Origin: Ruminococcus sp. | GTDB taxonomy: Bacteria > Bacillota > Clostridia > Oscillospirales > Ruminococcaceae | Length of the DNA stretch: 64,000 nucleotides | Assembly (NCBI GenBank): GCA_017441505.1 | Contig: JAFRXL010000016.1 | Coordinates: forward strand, 1 to 64,000 | Direction of reading: 5' to 3' | Shown here: one piece after another, positions 54,692 through 64,000 of the stretch | How the letters are laid out: every line of letters starts with the position of its first letter | How positions within the stretch are numbered: the first letter of the stretch is position 1 | The notes under the pieces: model-generated | Told to the model about the DNA's origin: nothing | The model's input: the letters and a program-made list of their open reading frames with translations, nothing else | Databases searched by the model: none | Translations under genes and position numbers: made by a program

Positions 54692-57025
54692 ATGATAATG
54701 TGCAGCAGCTGCAAGAAAAGACCTGCCGTGGTTTTCATAACTTCGGTGCAGGGAAACGAAAAGAAAAATGAGGGACTTTGTCTCTCTTGTGCAAGAAAGA
54801 GGAATATACCACAGGTATCAGAATATATGAACCGTCTCGGCATAACTGACGAGGAGATAGACCAGCTCTCAGACCAGATGATGGGTATGCTCGACGGAGA
54901 CGCTTTTGAAATGGGAGGCTCAGGCATAATGCCGGATTTCCTTACAAATATGTTCGGCATGAACAATGAGGACGCTGAGGGTATTACTGCTGATAATAAG
55001 GAAAACAGCAGTAAAGAGCAGTCATCCTCTCCTGCTCCGGAAGAGGGCGAGAAAAAAAGCGGTCTCGGAAGCATTTTCGGAAGAAAGAAAGAAAAGAAGC
55101 AGAAGGAGCTGAAGTTCCTCGGAAGCTATTGTACCAATCTTTCTCAGAAAGCTGCCGATAATGAGCTTGATAATATAATCGGCAGAGATAAAGAAATTGC
55201 AAGAGTTATTCAGATACTTTCAAGAAGAACAAAGAACAACCCTTGCCTTATCGGTGAACCGGGTGTAGGTAAGACCGCTATTGCAGAGGGTATTGCACTC
55301 CGTATCAACGAGGGAAATGTGCCTTTCAATCTCGCTGACAAGAAAGTTTATCTCCTCGACCTTACCGCCCTCGTTGCAGGTACTCAGTTCCGTGGACAGT
55401 TCGAGAGCAGAGTAAAGGGTCTTGTGGACGAAGTAAAGAGAGAGGGCAATATCATCCTCTTTATCGATGAGGTGCATAACCTCGTAGGTGCAGGCGACTC
55501 TGAGGGCTCGATGAACGCTGCAAATATCCTCAAACCGGCTCTTTCAAGAGGCGAGGTGCAGGTCATCGGTGCAACTACATTCGGAGAGTACAGAAAGTAC
55601 ATCGAAAAGGACTCTGCCCTTGAAAGACGTTTCCAGCCTGTAACTGTAAACGAGCCTACTATCGAGGACACTGTTGACGTTCTTCTCGGTATCAAGAAGC
55701 ATTACGAGGATTACCATAAAGTGCATATTTCCGATTACCTCATCAGAGTATGTGCAGTTCTCTCAGAGAGATACATCACCGACCGTTTCCTGCCGGATAA
55801 GGCTATAGACCTCATGGACGAGGGCTGTGCAAGAGCCTGCATCCGCTCTCCCGAAATAGCAGAGTACGCTAAAATGCAGAAGGAAATTGAAGTCCTTGAG
55901 GGAATGGAAAAGACTATCTCAGAACAGCAGGAGCCGGATTATCAGGCACTCGCTGAGGTGAAAGGCAAGCTTATCCATGCCCGTGAAGCTATTGAGCCGC
56001 TAAAGGAAAAAGCTGAGAATGTTCAGGTAACAGAGGAAGATATAACTAAGGTCGTTGAGCTCTGGACCGGTATTCCGGCAAGCAAGATAGCTGAAACAGA
56101 ATTCCTGAAGATAGCTAAGCTCGAAGGCTCGCTCAAAAAGAGAGTGCTCGGACAGGATGAAGCTGTTGAAACTCTCGCTAAGGCTATCAAGCGTACAAGA
56201 GTCCGCCTCAACAAACGCCGCAGACCTGCTTCATTCATATTCGTAGGTCCTACAGGTGTGGGCAAGACCGAGCTTGTAAAAGCTCTTGCTGATGAAATGT
56301 TCGATTCTCCGGAGCCGCTTATCCGTCTTGATATGACAGAGTATATGGAGAAACACTCCGTTGCGAGAATGATAGGCTCGCCTCCTGGATATGTCGGTTA
56401 CGACGAGGCTGGACAGCTCACAGAAAAGGTACGCCGCCGTCCTTACTCGGTAATACTCTTTGACGAGATAGAAAAAGCTCATCCGGACGTTATGAACATC
56501 CTCATGCAGATACTCGACGAGGGTAAGGTAGATGACGCCCACGGACGTACTGTAAACTTTGAAAATACAATTATCTGTATGACTTCAAATGCCGGCTCTA
56601 CTGATAAGAGCGTGGGAGTAGGCTTCAATCGTACAGAAAATGAAATATCCAAGGATAAGGCTATGAAGGGTCTTAGAGAATTCCTCCGCCCTGAGTTCAT
56701 AAGCCGTATCGACGAAATAGTTGTATTCCACCAGCTCAGTAAAGATGACTTTGCTCATATCGCAGCACTTATGCTCGACGAAATGAAAGAACCTCTTGCT
56801 GAAAAGGATATACAGCTTACCTATACTGACGATTCTCTTAAACTCATCGCAGAAAAATCTCACGGAAAGCCTTACGGTGCAAGAGATATACGCAGAGTTA
56901 TCCGTCAGGAAATAGAGGACACTATCGCAGAACTTGTAATAGAAAAAGCATCTGAAATAAAAGAAATAGCTATATCATGCAAGGATGATAAGCTTGTTGT
57001 TGAAGGTATCGAGGAGAAAAAATGA
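54692..57025 (+). CDS. clpE: ClpE-type Clp ATPase with N-terminal zinc finger
   Basis: Protein of 777 residues; the ATG at 54692 is ten bases after AGGAGG. The N-terminal zinc finger ([16 protein letters not shown]) is diagnostic of ClpE and replaces the Clp-N repeats of ClpC. A charged low-complexity linker (100-145) follows. AAA-1: Walker [10 protein letters not shown], Walker [14 protein letters not shown] short M-like helical insert. AAA-2: [21 protein letters not shown]. It unfolds proteins, probably for ClpP. No CtsR box was identified upstream, which would be expected for stress control. The last four bases overlap the next gene. Confidence 0.85.
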   Translation: MIMCSSCKKRPAVVFITSVQGNEKKNEGLCLSCARKRNIPQVSEYMNRLGITDEEIDQLSDQMMGMLDGDAFEMGGSGIMPDFLTNMFGMNNEDAEGITADNKENSSKEQSSSPAPEEGEKKSGLGSIFGRKKEKKQKELKFLGSYCTNLSQKAADNELDNIIGRDKEIARVIQILSRRTKNNPCLIGEPGVGKTAIAEGIALRINEGNVPFNLADKKVYLLDLTALVAGTQFRGQFESRVKGLVDEVKREGNIILFIDEVHNLVGAGDSEGSMNAANILKPALSRGEVQVIGATTFGEYRKYIEKDSALERRFQPVTVNEPTIEDTVDVLLGIKKHYEDYHKVHISDYLIRVCAVLSERYITDRFLPDKAIDLMDEGCARACIRSPEIAEYAKMQKEIEVLEGMEKTISEQQEPDYQALAEVKGKLIHAREAIEPLKEKAENVQVTEEDITKVVELWTGIPASKIAETEFLKIAKLEGSLKKRVLGQDEAVETLAKAIKRTRVRLNKRRRPASFIFVGPTGVGKTELVKALADEMFDSPEPLIRLDMTEYMEKHSVARMIGSPPGYVGYDEAGQLTEKVRRRPYSVILFDEIEKAHPDVMNILMQILDEGKVDDAHGRTVNFENTIICMTSNAGSTDKSVGVGFNRTENEISKDKAMKGLREFLRPEFISRIDEIVVFHQLSKDDFAHIAALMLDEMKEPLAEKDIQLTYTDDSLKLIAEKSHGKPYGARDIRRVIRQEIEDTIAELVIEKASEIKEIAISCKDDKLVVEGIEEKK

Positions 57026-57669
57026 TGATTAAAAAGCGTATTATCGCTGCAACAGCAGCTCTGCTCGCAGCTTTTTCACTGACCTGCGGATGTGAGGATC
57101 CTAAGGAAAGTGAAGTTGAAGAAAACAACTATGAGAGCAATGAAAAATTCGATGAAATGTTCAAGGATGTTCCGGATTCAGAAGAAGGTCCTCTGCTCAC
57201 TATAAAGGACACAACTGCTAAAGCAGGCGAAGTTGCTGAGGTCACCATATCTGTCGAGAATGCGGAGGATAAGTGGAATTTCTGCGGACTTCACATAATC
57301 TATCCGGAAGAGCTCGACTGCGTGAATGTCAGCGATGATAAGCCGGATGCGGAGTATACTCCCGGGGATGCCTGCCGCCGCCTTAACCTGAATACTGCTA
57401 TGGAGTGGCAGGGAAAACGTCCGGAAGAGCTTGAAGACCGTGAGGTGGGAGCTGCTTTCTATACCGCTGTATCTACCGAGAATAACGGCAAAGACGGCGA
57501 TATTGTGACATTCTACCTTAAAATACCGGATGATGCAGAGTCCGGAGACGAGTACCCCGTTGACTTCTACTACTACAACACCGACCACTTCAAGGGTGTT
57601 GAAAATGACCTTGCCTTTGAGAAGTACGCTTTCTCTCACTGGAAGGGCGGTACTATAACAGTTGAATAA
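57022..57669 (+). CDS. Lipoprotein with a cohesin-like domain
   Basis: Protein of 215 residues. The signal peptide ends TCGC (C24 is the likely lipidated cysteine, though the lipobox is imperfect). An acidic linker follows, then one beta-sandwich domain: LLTIKDTTAKAGEVAEVTISVEN, a FCGLHIIYPEELDCVNV strand pair, TFYLKIPDDAESGDEYPVDF, and a terminal GGTITVE. This order is that of cohesin-type modules, which in cellulolytic ruminococci bind dockerins. It overlaps the clpE stop (ATGA), so translation is coupled. The alternative start 57025 is possible. The cohesin assignment is by pattern, not by alignment. Confidence 0.65.
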   Translation: MMIKKRIIAATAALLAAFSLTCGCEDPKESEVEENNYESNEKFDEMFKDVPDSEEGPLLTIKDTTAKAGEVAEVTISVENAEDKWNFCGLHIIYPEELDCVNVSDDKPDAEYTPGDACRRLNLNTAMEWQGKRPEELEDREVGAAFYTAVSTENNGKDGDIVTFYLKIPDDAESGDEYPVDFYYYNTDHFKGVENDLAFEKYAFSHWKGGTITVE

Positions 57670-57676
57670 CCATAAA

Positions 57677-57706
57677 GGGTCTGAGGAACTTCCTCGGACT
57701 CTTTTA
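57677..57706 (+). terminator. Intrinsic terminator after the cohesin-like gene
   Basis: GGGTCTGAGGA (57677-57687) pairs with TCCTCGGACTC (57691-57701), including two G-T pairs, followed by TTTTAT. Ends the operon. Confidence 0.82.
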
Positions 57707-57720
57707 TATAAATAAAAAAA

Positions 57721-57775
57721 CGACGAAGCGAAGTTTTACGGCTCGTTCGCATCACTCCTCTCGGCTTGACCGACG
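57721..57775 (+). repeat. Mosaic repeat R7, internally deleted remnant
   Basis: Only the two ends of an R element remain: CGACGAAG, then directly CGAAGTTTTACGGCTCGTTCGCAT (shortened reading) and the TCTCGGCTTGACCGACG end. The hairpin arms between are gone. Confidence 0.65.
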
Positions 57776-57881
57776 ATATTATTTCGGCATTTTTACAAAT
57801 TTTCAAGAAAAAGCACATTTCCGCTTTATTTTTTCTTTGAAATAGTGTATAATATAATTATAAGCGTGCATTTATAAATAT

Positions 57882-57895
57882 CCGGAACGTTCCGG
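57882..57895. promoter_or_regulatory. Perfect 14-bp palindrome upstream of the activase gene
   Basis: CCGGAACGTTCCGG, 21 bp before the start codon and about 25 bp after a TATAAT-like stretch (57848-57853). The position suits a repressor operator or an RNA hairpin near the binding site GAGGTG. Confidence 0.5.
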
Positions 57896-57915
57896 CTTTT
57901 AACATGAGGTGTAAC

Positions 57916-60882
57916 ATGGCAAAAAAATATTCTCTTGGCATTGATGTAGGTTCAACTACAGTAAAGACCGTTATCACTGATGAAAACGGAAGTATAATTT
58001 ACTCAAAATATCAGCGTCACCTTTCAAAGGTAAAGGAGACTGTAACAGATCAGCTGAAACTCATTCGTGCAGACCATCCCGGTGAGGAGTTCACTGTCTG
58101 TATCACCGGTTCTGCCGGTCTTGGACTGGCTAATTCTGCCTCAATACCGTTTGTACAGGAAGTACACGCTGCTTTCCTCGCAGTAAAACAGGCTCAGCCT
58201 GATGCTGATGCTGTTATCGAGCTCGGCGGCGAGGACGCTAAGATAATTTTCCTTACCGGCGGCGTTGAACAGCGTATGAACGGTTCATGTGCAGGCGGCA
58301 CAGGTGCGTTCATCGATCAGATGGCAACTCTTCTCGGTATAACTGCTGACGAGCTTGACGAGCTTTCGCTCCACGCACAGAAAGTATACCCTATCGCTTC
58401 ACGCTGCGGAGTATTCGCAAAATCCGATATACAGCCGCTGCTCAATCAGGGTGCAAGACGTGAGGACATAGCTGCAAGTATCTTTCAGGCTGTTGTTGAC
58501 CAGACTGTATCAGGTCTTGCTCAGGGACGTACTATTGAGGGAAAAGTACTTTTCCTCGGCGGTCCGCTGTTCTTCCTCAAAGGACTTCGTCATGCATTCG
58601 TAAAGACACTCGGTCTCGACAGCGACCATGCAGTATTCCCGGATGAAGCTCCGGTATTCGTAGCTTACGGCTGTGCTATCTATGCCGCAACAGCAGAGGA
58701 TTCTTACACCATAGACGATATAATAGATAAAATAATAAATGCCAAAGCCTCTGACAACATAGTTACCGGAGAACCTCTATTCAAATCACAGGAAGAGTAT
58801 GACGAGTTCATCGACCGCCACAGGAAGTTCGACCTCGGTTATGCGGATATTCGTACATATAAAGGCGATGCCTACCTCGGTATCGATGCCGGCTCTACTA
58901 CAACTAAGCTCGTTCTCATCACTGATGACGGACGTATACTCTATCACCACTATTCGTCAAATCAGGGACAGCCTCTCGATAAAATTGCCGCACAGGTAAA
59001 GCGTATCTACGAGGAAATGAATCCCGATATTACTATAAAAGGCTCTGCCGTTACAGGCTACGGCGAGGACCTTATCAAGTCCGGTCTTTCTATCGACCAC
59101 GGCATAGTTGAGACTGTCGCTCACTTCAAAGCCGCTTCGTACTTCTGTCCGGAAGTCGACTTCATCATCGACATCGGCGGTCAGGACATCAAGTGCTTCA
59201 AGATAAAGAATCACAGTATCGACAGCATCATGCTCAACGAGGCTTGTTCATCGGGATGCGGCTCTTTCATTCAGACCTTTGCTATGGCTCTGGGATACGA
59301 TATTGCTGAATTCTCTCAGCTCGGACTTTTCGCTGAACACCCTGTAGACCTCGGCTCACGCTGTACTGTATTCATGAACAGCTCCGTAAAACAGGCTCAG
59401 AAGGACGGTGCTACCGTTGAGGACATTTCAGCAGGTCTTTCATCTTCAATAATCAAAAATGCTATATATAAGGTAATCCGTGCTAAGTCGCCGGAAGAGC
59501 TCGGCAAGAATATTGTCGTACAGGGCGGTACCTTCCTAAACGACGCTGTACTGCGTTCATTCGAGAAAGAGCTCGGCAGAAATGTTATCCGTCCGGCTAT
59601 ATCCGGTCTTATGGGAGCTTTCGGATGTGCTCTTTATGCTAAGGAGAGAGCCGGTGCTGAGCCTTCAAAGCTCATTTCACAGGATGAACTCGAAGGATTC
59701 TCATATACCTCACGCTCTGCAAACTGCGGCGGATGTACTGCACACTGTCAGCTCAACATCATAAGCTTCGGCAAGGGACGCAGATTTATCTCAGGAAACC
59801 GCTGTGAAAAGGGCGGCGGAAACCCTGTTAAGAACAAGATACCTAACCTCTATGAATACAAGTACGACAGTATCATAAATACTGTAAAAACTCATCAGCC
59901 AAGAAGATACCGTGGCGTTGTCGGACTTCCGCTCGCACTCGGCTTCTATGAGCAGCTACCATTCTGGCATATGCTCTTCACAAGCCTCGGATTCAGAGTT
60001 GTGACCTCCGATGAAAGCTCCAGAGGGATGTATTATCTCGGTCAGCACACTATCCCTTCGGATACAGTATGCTACCCTGCAAAGCTCTCTCACGGACATA
60101 TCGAGAATCTGCTCGACAAGGGTGTAGACTTCATTTTCTACTCCTGCATGAGCTACAATATCGACGAGGGCGGAAGCGATAACCACTTCAACTGCCCTGT
60201 AGTCGCTTACTACCCTGAGCTTCTCCTCGCTAACAATCCACGGCTCAATAACCAGAACTTCATTCACCCTTATCTCGACCTCAATATCAAGAAGAACGTT
60301 ATAAGAGTAATGGGTGAAGTGCTGAAGAAATACAACGTCAAGGGACGCATCCCTGCGGCTGTTGATGCCGCTTACGAGGCTCTCGACCGCTACCATACCG
60401 ACGTTGCTAACAAGGCAAGAGAGATAATCGAACAGGCAAGAGCTGAAAAGTGTAATATAATCGTACTCGCCGGCAGACCTTATCACATCGACAAGGAGAT
60501 AAATCACGGTATACATAAGCTCGTTACAAGTCTCGGAATGGCTGTTATCACTGAGGACAGCGTTGCTCACCTTGCACATACTCCTAAGCTCGGAGTGCTC
60601 AACCAGTGGACTTACCATTCACGTCTGTACCGTGCGGCTGAATACGTTACTACTCAGCCGGATATGCAGCTCATACAGCTCGTATCCTTCGGATGCGGCA
60701 TAGACGCTGTTACCGGTGACGAAGTAAGAGCTATCCTTGAAAGCAGGGGGAAGCTCTATACACAGCTGAAAATCGACGAGATAAATAACCTTGGTGCTGC
60801 AAGGATAAGACTTAGAAGCCTTGTTGCTGCTATGGAACAGCCTAAAAAAGCAGATGCCAAGCAACCAGTCCACAACCTGTAA
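57916..60882 (+). CDS. Acyl-CoA dehydratase activase-like ATPase (two activase domains)
   Basis: Protein of 988 residues; the ATG at 57916 follows GAGGTG. It has two ASKHA-type activase domains: the first opens LGIDVGSTTVKTV, with CAGGTGAFIDQ (cluster cysteine). The second opens YLGIDAGSTTTKLV near residue 305, with NEACSSGCGSF. A region with CGGCTAHC, and a DUF2229-like C-terminal part with YPAKLSHGHI and AGRPYHIDKEINH, follow. Family members use ATP to transfer electrons to a dehydratase partner. The partner is the next gene. Substrate unknown. Confidence 0.88.
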   Translation: MAKKYSLGIDVGSTTVKTVITDENGSIIYSKYQRHLSKVKETVTDQLKLIRADHPGEEFTVCITGSAGLGLANSASIPFVQEVHAAFLAVKQAQPDADAVIELGGEDAKIIFLTGGVEQRMNGSCAGGTGAFIDQMATLLGITADELDELSLHAQKVYPIASRCGVFAKSDIQPLLNQGARREDIAASIFQAVVDQTVSGLAQGRTIEGKVLFLGGPLFFLKGLRHAFVKTLGLDSDHAVFPDEAPVFVAYGCAIYAATAEDSYTIDDIIDKIINAKASDNIVTGEPLFKSQEEYDEFIDRHRKFDLGYADIRTYKGDAYLGIDAGSTTTKLVLITDDGRILYHHYSSNQGQPLDKIAAQVKRIYEEMNPDITIKGSAVTGYGEDLIKSGLSIDHGIVETVAHFKAASYFCPEVDFIIDIGGQDIKCFKIKNHSIDSIMLNEACSSGCGSFIQTFAMALGYDIAEFSQLGLFAEHPVDLGSRCTVFMNSSVKQAQKDGATVEDISAGLSSSIIKNAIYKVIRAKSPEELGKNIVVQGGTFLNDAVLRSFEKELGRNVIRPAISGLMGAFGCALYAKERAGAEPSKLISQDELEGFSYTSRSANCGGCTAHCQLNIISFGKGRRFISGNRCEKGGGNPVKNKIPNLYEYKYDSIINTVKTHQPRRYRGVVGLPLALGFYEQLPFWHMLFTSLGFRVVTSDESSRGMYYLGQHTIPSDTVCYPAKLSHGHIENLLDKGVDFIFYSCMSYNIDEGGSDNHFNCPVVAYYPELLLANNPRLNNQNFIHPYLDLNIKKNVIRVMGEVLKKYNVKGRIPAAVDAAYEALDRYHTDVANKAREIIEQARAEKCNIIVLAGRPYHIDKEINHGIHKLVTSLGMAVITEDSVAHLAHTPKLGVLNQWTYHSRLYRAAEYVTTQPDMQLIQLVSFGCGIDAVTGDEVRAILESRGKLYTQLKIDEINNLGAARIRLRSLVAAMEQPKKADAKQPVHNL

Positions 60883-60905
60883 GATAAATGACCGGAGGTA
60901 ATTAA

Positions 60906-62141
60906 ATGGCTGATTATGTTAAATTTACCGAGGAAATGAAGAAAACTCATACTATCCTCGTTCCTGATATGCTGCCTATCCACTTCAAAATGGTAGTAGC
61001 AATATTTGAGTCCGACGGCTATAAGATGAAGCTGCTTCAGAATGACGGACGTGCAGTCGTTGATGAGGGACTTAAAAATGTCCACAACGATGCCTGCTAT
61101 CCCGCACTTCTGGTTATCGGACAGTTCATGGACGCTCTCAACAGCGGAAAATATGATCCGGATAAGACAGCTCTGCTCATAACTCAGACCGGAGGCGGAT
61201 GCCGTGCTTCAAACTATATACACCTGCTGAGAAAAGCTGTTGACAAGAACTATCCTCAGGTGCCTGTAGTTTCCCTGAATTTCAGCGGACTTGAAAAGGA
61301 CAGTGCTTTCCGTATCTCCCCTAAGAGCTTCATAAAACTGCTCCACGCTGTGCTCTTTGGCGACCTCCTTATGACCTGCTATAACAAGTGCAGAGCTTAT
61401 GAGGTGAACAAGGGCGAATCCAAAAAGGTGCTCGCAAAGTGGGAGAACCGTCTCGGAAATATCTTCCGCAAAAAGAGCAATATGTATCTAAAAACAAAGA
61501 AAATATACCGTGATATACTCAGAGACTTCGGAGCTATACCGCTCACAAATGAAAAGAAGATACGTGTAGGCATAGTCGGAGAGATCTACGTTAAGTATTC
61601 ACCGCTCGCCAACAACCACCTTGAGGACTTCCTCATATCCGAGGGCTGTGAGCCTGTTGTTCCGTCACTTCTCGAATTCGTTATGTACTGTGCTGCCGGA
61701 ACTTTCAACGATGCAAAGATATATGACAATCAGAATAAGATGTCGATGCTCTATAAAGCCGGATATAAGCTCATTTACGCAAAGCAGAAGGAGCTCATCA
61801 AGGTCATGAAGGAGCAGGACAGATTTGAACCTCTCCACGATTTCGAGCACCTCCGTCACCTTGCTGATAAGTACATAAATCAGGGTGTCGTTATGGGCGA
61901 GGGCTGGCTCATACCTGCTGAAATGGCAGCACTTGCAAAGTCCGGAGTTGACAATATCATCTGTACCCAGCCTTTCGGATGCCTGCCTAACCACATCGTG
62001 GCAAAGGGAATGTCCAGAGCTATAAAGCAAGATAATCCTAATGCCAACATCGTTGCTATAGACTACGACCCGGGAGCTACAAGAGTAAATCAGGAAAATC
62101 GTATAAAGCTCATGCTTGCCAATGCGAGGATGGGATTATGA
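60906..62141 (+). CDS. 2-hydroxyacyl-CoA dehydratase-like iron-sulfur protein
   Basis: Protein of 411 residues, GGAGG before the ATG. It has the dehydratase HgdB-like layout: HNDACYPALLVIGQFMDAL, TQTGGGCRASNYIHLLRKA, RVGIVGEIYVKYSPLANNHLEDFL, and CTQPFGCLPNHIVAKGM. Conserved cysteines in these stretches are candidate cluster ligands. In many Clostridia this domain is fused behind the activase and DUF2229 parts; here it is a separate gene 23 bases downstream. The reduced substrate is unknown, and a role other than acyl-CoA dehydration is possible. Confidence 0.85.
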   Translation: MADYVKFTEEMKKTHTILVPDMLPIHFKMVVAIFESDGYKMKLLQNDGRAVVDEGLKNVHNDACYPALLVIGQFMDALNSGKYDPDKTALLITQTGGGCRASNYIHLLRKAVDKNYPQVPVVSLNFSGLEKDSAFRISPKSFIKLLHAVLFGDLLMTCYNKCRAYEVNKGESKKVLAKWENRLGNIFRKKSNMYLKTKKIYRDILRDFGAIPLTNEKKIRVGIVGEIYVKYSPLANNHLEDFLISEGCEPVVPSLLEFVMYCAAGTFNDAKIYDNQNKMSMLYKAGYKLIYAKQKELIKVMKEQDRFEPLHDFEHLRHLADKYINQGVVMGEGWLIPAEMAALAKSGVDNIICTQPFGCLPNHIVAKGMSRAIKQDNPNANIVAIDYDPGATRVNQENRIKLMLANARMGL

Positions 62142-62998
62142 TAAAAAAACGAAGCGGCGAGGTCATCGTCACTAACGAGAAGCAGAACGAAATGCTGAAA
62201 AAGCTGTACGGTACTGTCGGCGGGCGTTTGCTTCTGAAAGTCCTCACACGCCCGATAATATCAAAAATTGCCGGAGCGTTCATGGATTCTCCGCTTTCAA
62301 TACCGCTGATAAAACCGTTTATCCGCAGGAATAGCATCGATATGTCGCAGTACGAGAAGAAGCGTTATCTGTCGTATAACGCTTTCTTCACAAGAAAAAT
62401 GCTGCCGGAAAAGCGTCCGATAGATATGGACGAGGACGCACTTATCAGTCCGTGCGACTCCAAGCTTTCGGTATATAGGATAAACAGCCGCAGCGTGTTC
62501 ACAATAAAGGGTTCACGCTATAAGCTCAGCGACCTGCTTAAAAATGACTTCCTCGCAAGACGTTTCGAGGGCGGCTGGTGCATGATATTCCGCCTTGAAG
62601 TCGACGATTACCACCGCTATTGCTATATCGACAACGGCATAAAAACGGTCAACCACTTTATCAAGGGTGAACTGCATACCGTTAATCCGATTGCTCTTAA
62701 AAAATACAACATATATAAGCGGAACAGCCGTGAGTACACTCTTATGCATACGTATAATTTCGGTGACGTTGTGCAGGTGGAGGTCGGGGCAATGATGGTC
62801 GGCAGGATATTCAACCTGCATACCGACGGCGGATTCTGCAAGGGAGTTGAAAAGGGTATGTTCGAGTTCGGCGGCTCTACCATTGTCATGCTGTTTGAAA
62901 AGGACAGAGTTAAGCCGGATATTGATATACTCAGAAATACCGCTTCCGGTTACGAGACTGTAGTTAAGTACGGAGAAAAAATCGGTACATCCATGTAA
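62138..62998 (+). CDS. psd: Phosphatidylserine decarboxylase
   Basis: Protein of 286 residues whose ATG overlaps the previous stop. It makes phosphatidylethanolamine. The self-cleavage site that creates the pyruvoyl group is in FEFGGSTIVM near the C-terminus (Gly-Ser bond), giving a long beta and a short alpha chain. Earlier SPCDSKLSVY, VDDYHRYCYID (catalytic-type His) and VGAMMVGRI are conserved. No phosphatidylserine synthase gene is nearby. Translation is coupled to the dehydratase-like gene. Confidence 0.93.
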   Translation: MIKKRSGEVIVTNEKQNEMLKKLYGTVGGRLLLKVLTRPIISKIAGAFMDSPLSIPLIKPFIRRNSIDMSQYEKKRYLSYNAFFTRKMLPEKRPIDMDEDALISPCDSKLSVYRINSRSVFTIKGSRYKLSDLLKNDFLARRFEGGWCMIFRLEVDDYHRYCYIDNGIKTVNHFIKGELHTVNPIALKKYNIYKRNSREYTLMHTYNFGDVVQVEVGAMMVGRIFNLHTDGGFCKGVEKGMFEFGGSTIVMLFEKDRVKPDIDILRNTASGYETVVKYGEKIGTSM

Positions 62999-63012
62999 AT
63001 TAAATATATAAA

Positions 63013-63393
63013 CCGACGAAGTCGGGCAATAACGGGATTCCAAAGGGATTATTATCCCTTTGGCGGAGAGGTGTGCGAGGGGAGGCAGAGCCTCCCCTCA
63101 AGAGTAGTCCAGCGAGCAAGGCTACGCTGGACGGCTGGTTCGTAACTGCTCCCTCGGCTTGACCGACGCAGTAATTATGCCAGTCAAGCTGGGGCAAGCG
63201 ATGCGGAACGTCCGTAAAACCTCGCTACGCTGGTTTTACTACTTTTTAGGGGAGGCTCTGCACCCTAATCGGGTCCAGCCACCCCTGTCAGCAAGCTGAC
63301 ATCCCCTACCGCTGGTAGGAGTAACCCCTCGCACACCTCTCCGCCAGAGAGAGAACCTCTCTCTGGACTCTCGTTATTGACCGGCTTCGCCGG
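63013..63393 (-). repeat. Mosaic hairpin repeat R8, full two-lobed copy
   Basis: About 381 bp between psd and deoD. It is the R1 element in reverse orientation. On the minus strand it starts GCCGGCGAAGCCGG, carries the CCAGAGAGAG and CCCCTACC hairpins, has the same central junction as R1 (CCAGCTTGACTGG through GTCGGTCAAGCCGAG), and ends with CCAAAGGG..CCCTTTGG and CCCGACTTCGTCGG. The GTCCAGCG and GTAAAACC hairpins have changed lobes relative to R1. Confidence 0.85.
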
Positions 63394-63436
63394 CTTAATT
63401 CTCTTTTTTATATTTTTATGATTGGAGGTCATATTT

Positions 63437-64000
63437 ATGCCAACACCACATAATAACGCTGAAAAAGGTCAGATCGCTAAAACCGTTCTCATGCCCGGAG
63501 ACCCTCTCAGAGCTAAGTTCATCGCTGAAAATTACCTCGATTCACCTGTATGCTATAATGAAGTCCGTGGTATGCTCGGCTACACAGGCACTTACAAGGG
63601 AGTCCCCGTATCAGTTCAGGGAAGCGGCATGGGTATGCCGTCCATAGGTATATACTCATGGGAACTTTTCAACGAGTACGATGTTGAAAATATCATCCGT
63701 GTGGGTACTGCCGGTTCAATTGCCGATAATGTAGGACTAAGAGATGTCATCATCGGAATGAGTGCAAGCACCAACTCTGCATATGCTTCACAGTATCGTC
63801 TGCCGGGAACTTACGCTCCGACAGCTTCGTGGGAACTCCTTTCCGCAGCGGTAAAGGCTGCCGAGAATAAGGGGAGCACATTCCATGTCGGAAACATACT
63901 TTCAAGCGACACTTTCTATGACGATGCCAACAGTCTTGCTCAGTGGCAGAAAATGGGAGTTCTCGGCATCGAAATGGAAGCCGCAGCTCTCTATATGAAC
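63437..64000 (+). CDS. deoD: Purine-nucleoside phosphorylase (cut by window end)
   Basis: 188 codons are visible, beginning at ATG 63437, nine bases after GGAGG; the gene runs off the window. The product opens MPTPHNNAEKGQIAKTVLMPGDPLRAKFIAENYL, then VQGSGMGMPSIGIYSWELF, IIRVGTAGS and, at the edge, GIEMEAAALYMN. These are hallmarks of the hexameric DeoD type. It splits purine nucleosides with phosphate to base and ribose-1-phosphate. The last residues seen are the base-binding Glu-Met-Glu. Confidence 0.95.
   Translation, partial: MPTPHNNAEKGQIAKTVLMPGDPLRAKFIAENYLDSPVCYNEVRGMLGYTGTYKGVPVSVQGSGMGMPSIGIYSWELFNEYDVENIIRVGTAGSIADNVGLRDVIIGMSASTNSAYASQYRLPGTYAPTASWELLSAAVKAAENKGSTFHVGNILSSDTFYDDANSLAQWQKMGVLGIEMEAAALYMN

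Overview
The window looks like a chromosomal segment of a Ruminococcus-like member of the Oscillospiraceae (Firmicutes). The evidence is a clostridial-style SRP RNA-dnaX-ybaB-recR block, a spoIVB sporulation protease, a T-box riboswitch, ECF transporter genes, 2-hydroxyacyl-CoA dehydratase-type proteins, a lipoprotein with a cohesin-like domain, and many intergenic repeats. No phage, plasmid, CRISPR or intact insertion sequence is visible. No tRNA or rRNA gene was seen. The species is inferred, not proven.

Layout. 0-14 kb: SRP RNA, a TPR membrane protein, dnaX-ybaB-recR, a uridine-kinase-like gene facing a beta-CASP nuclease, a CDF metal transporter, purB, rimM-lipoprotein-trmD, an HPr gene, and spoIVB facing an unknown membrane protein. 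14.3-29.1 kb: a nearly complete branched-chain amino acid cluster (leuA, ilvB, ilvN, ilvC, ilvD, a GNAT gene, leuC, leuD, a lipoprotein, leuB, an AAA ATPase, ilvA). 29.1-32.5 kb: two tandem paralogous GT-C-type membrane proteins. 32.5-38.4 kb, minus strand: glyS, an SGNH/MBOAT acyl-transfer pair, a membrane-anchored HTH/coiled-coil protein, and pheA. 38.5-45 kb: ruvC, ruvA, an SseB-like gene, ruvB, a C39-like protein, a degenerate phosphohexomutase, a methyltransferase and a small DUF6440 protein. 45-57.7 kb: ECF transporter module (ecfA1, a zinc-ribbon protein, ecfA2, ecfT), yfhO, truA, a DUF5711 gene, cvpA, a ClpE-type ATPase and the cohesin-like lipoprotein. 57.9-64 kb: a split activase/dehydratase pair, psd, and deoD cut by the window end.

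Regulation. The amino acid cluster carries two different RNA switches. leuA has a T-box with a probable Leu specifier. ilvBN has a leader peptide rich in Ile and Val, with an antiterminator and terminator whose geometry fits classical ribosome-mediated attenuation. Several consensus promoters with 17-bp spacers can be placed.

The strongest unexplained signals are: (1) a family of mosaic, hairpin-built intergenic repeats in at least eight places, two of them full two-lobed copies of about 385 bp with an identical central junction; (2) the ilvB leader attenuator; (3) a phosphohexomutase whose catalytic serine and metal loop are both destroyed; (4) a hairpin that separates the Shine-Dalgarno sequence from the cvpA start codon; and (5) a structured leader in front of rimM.
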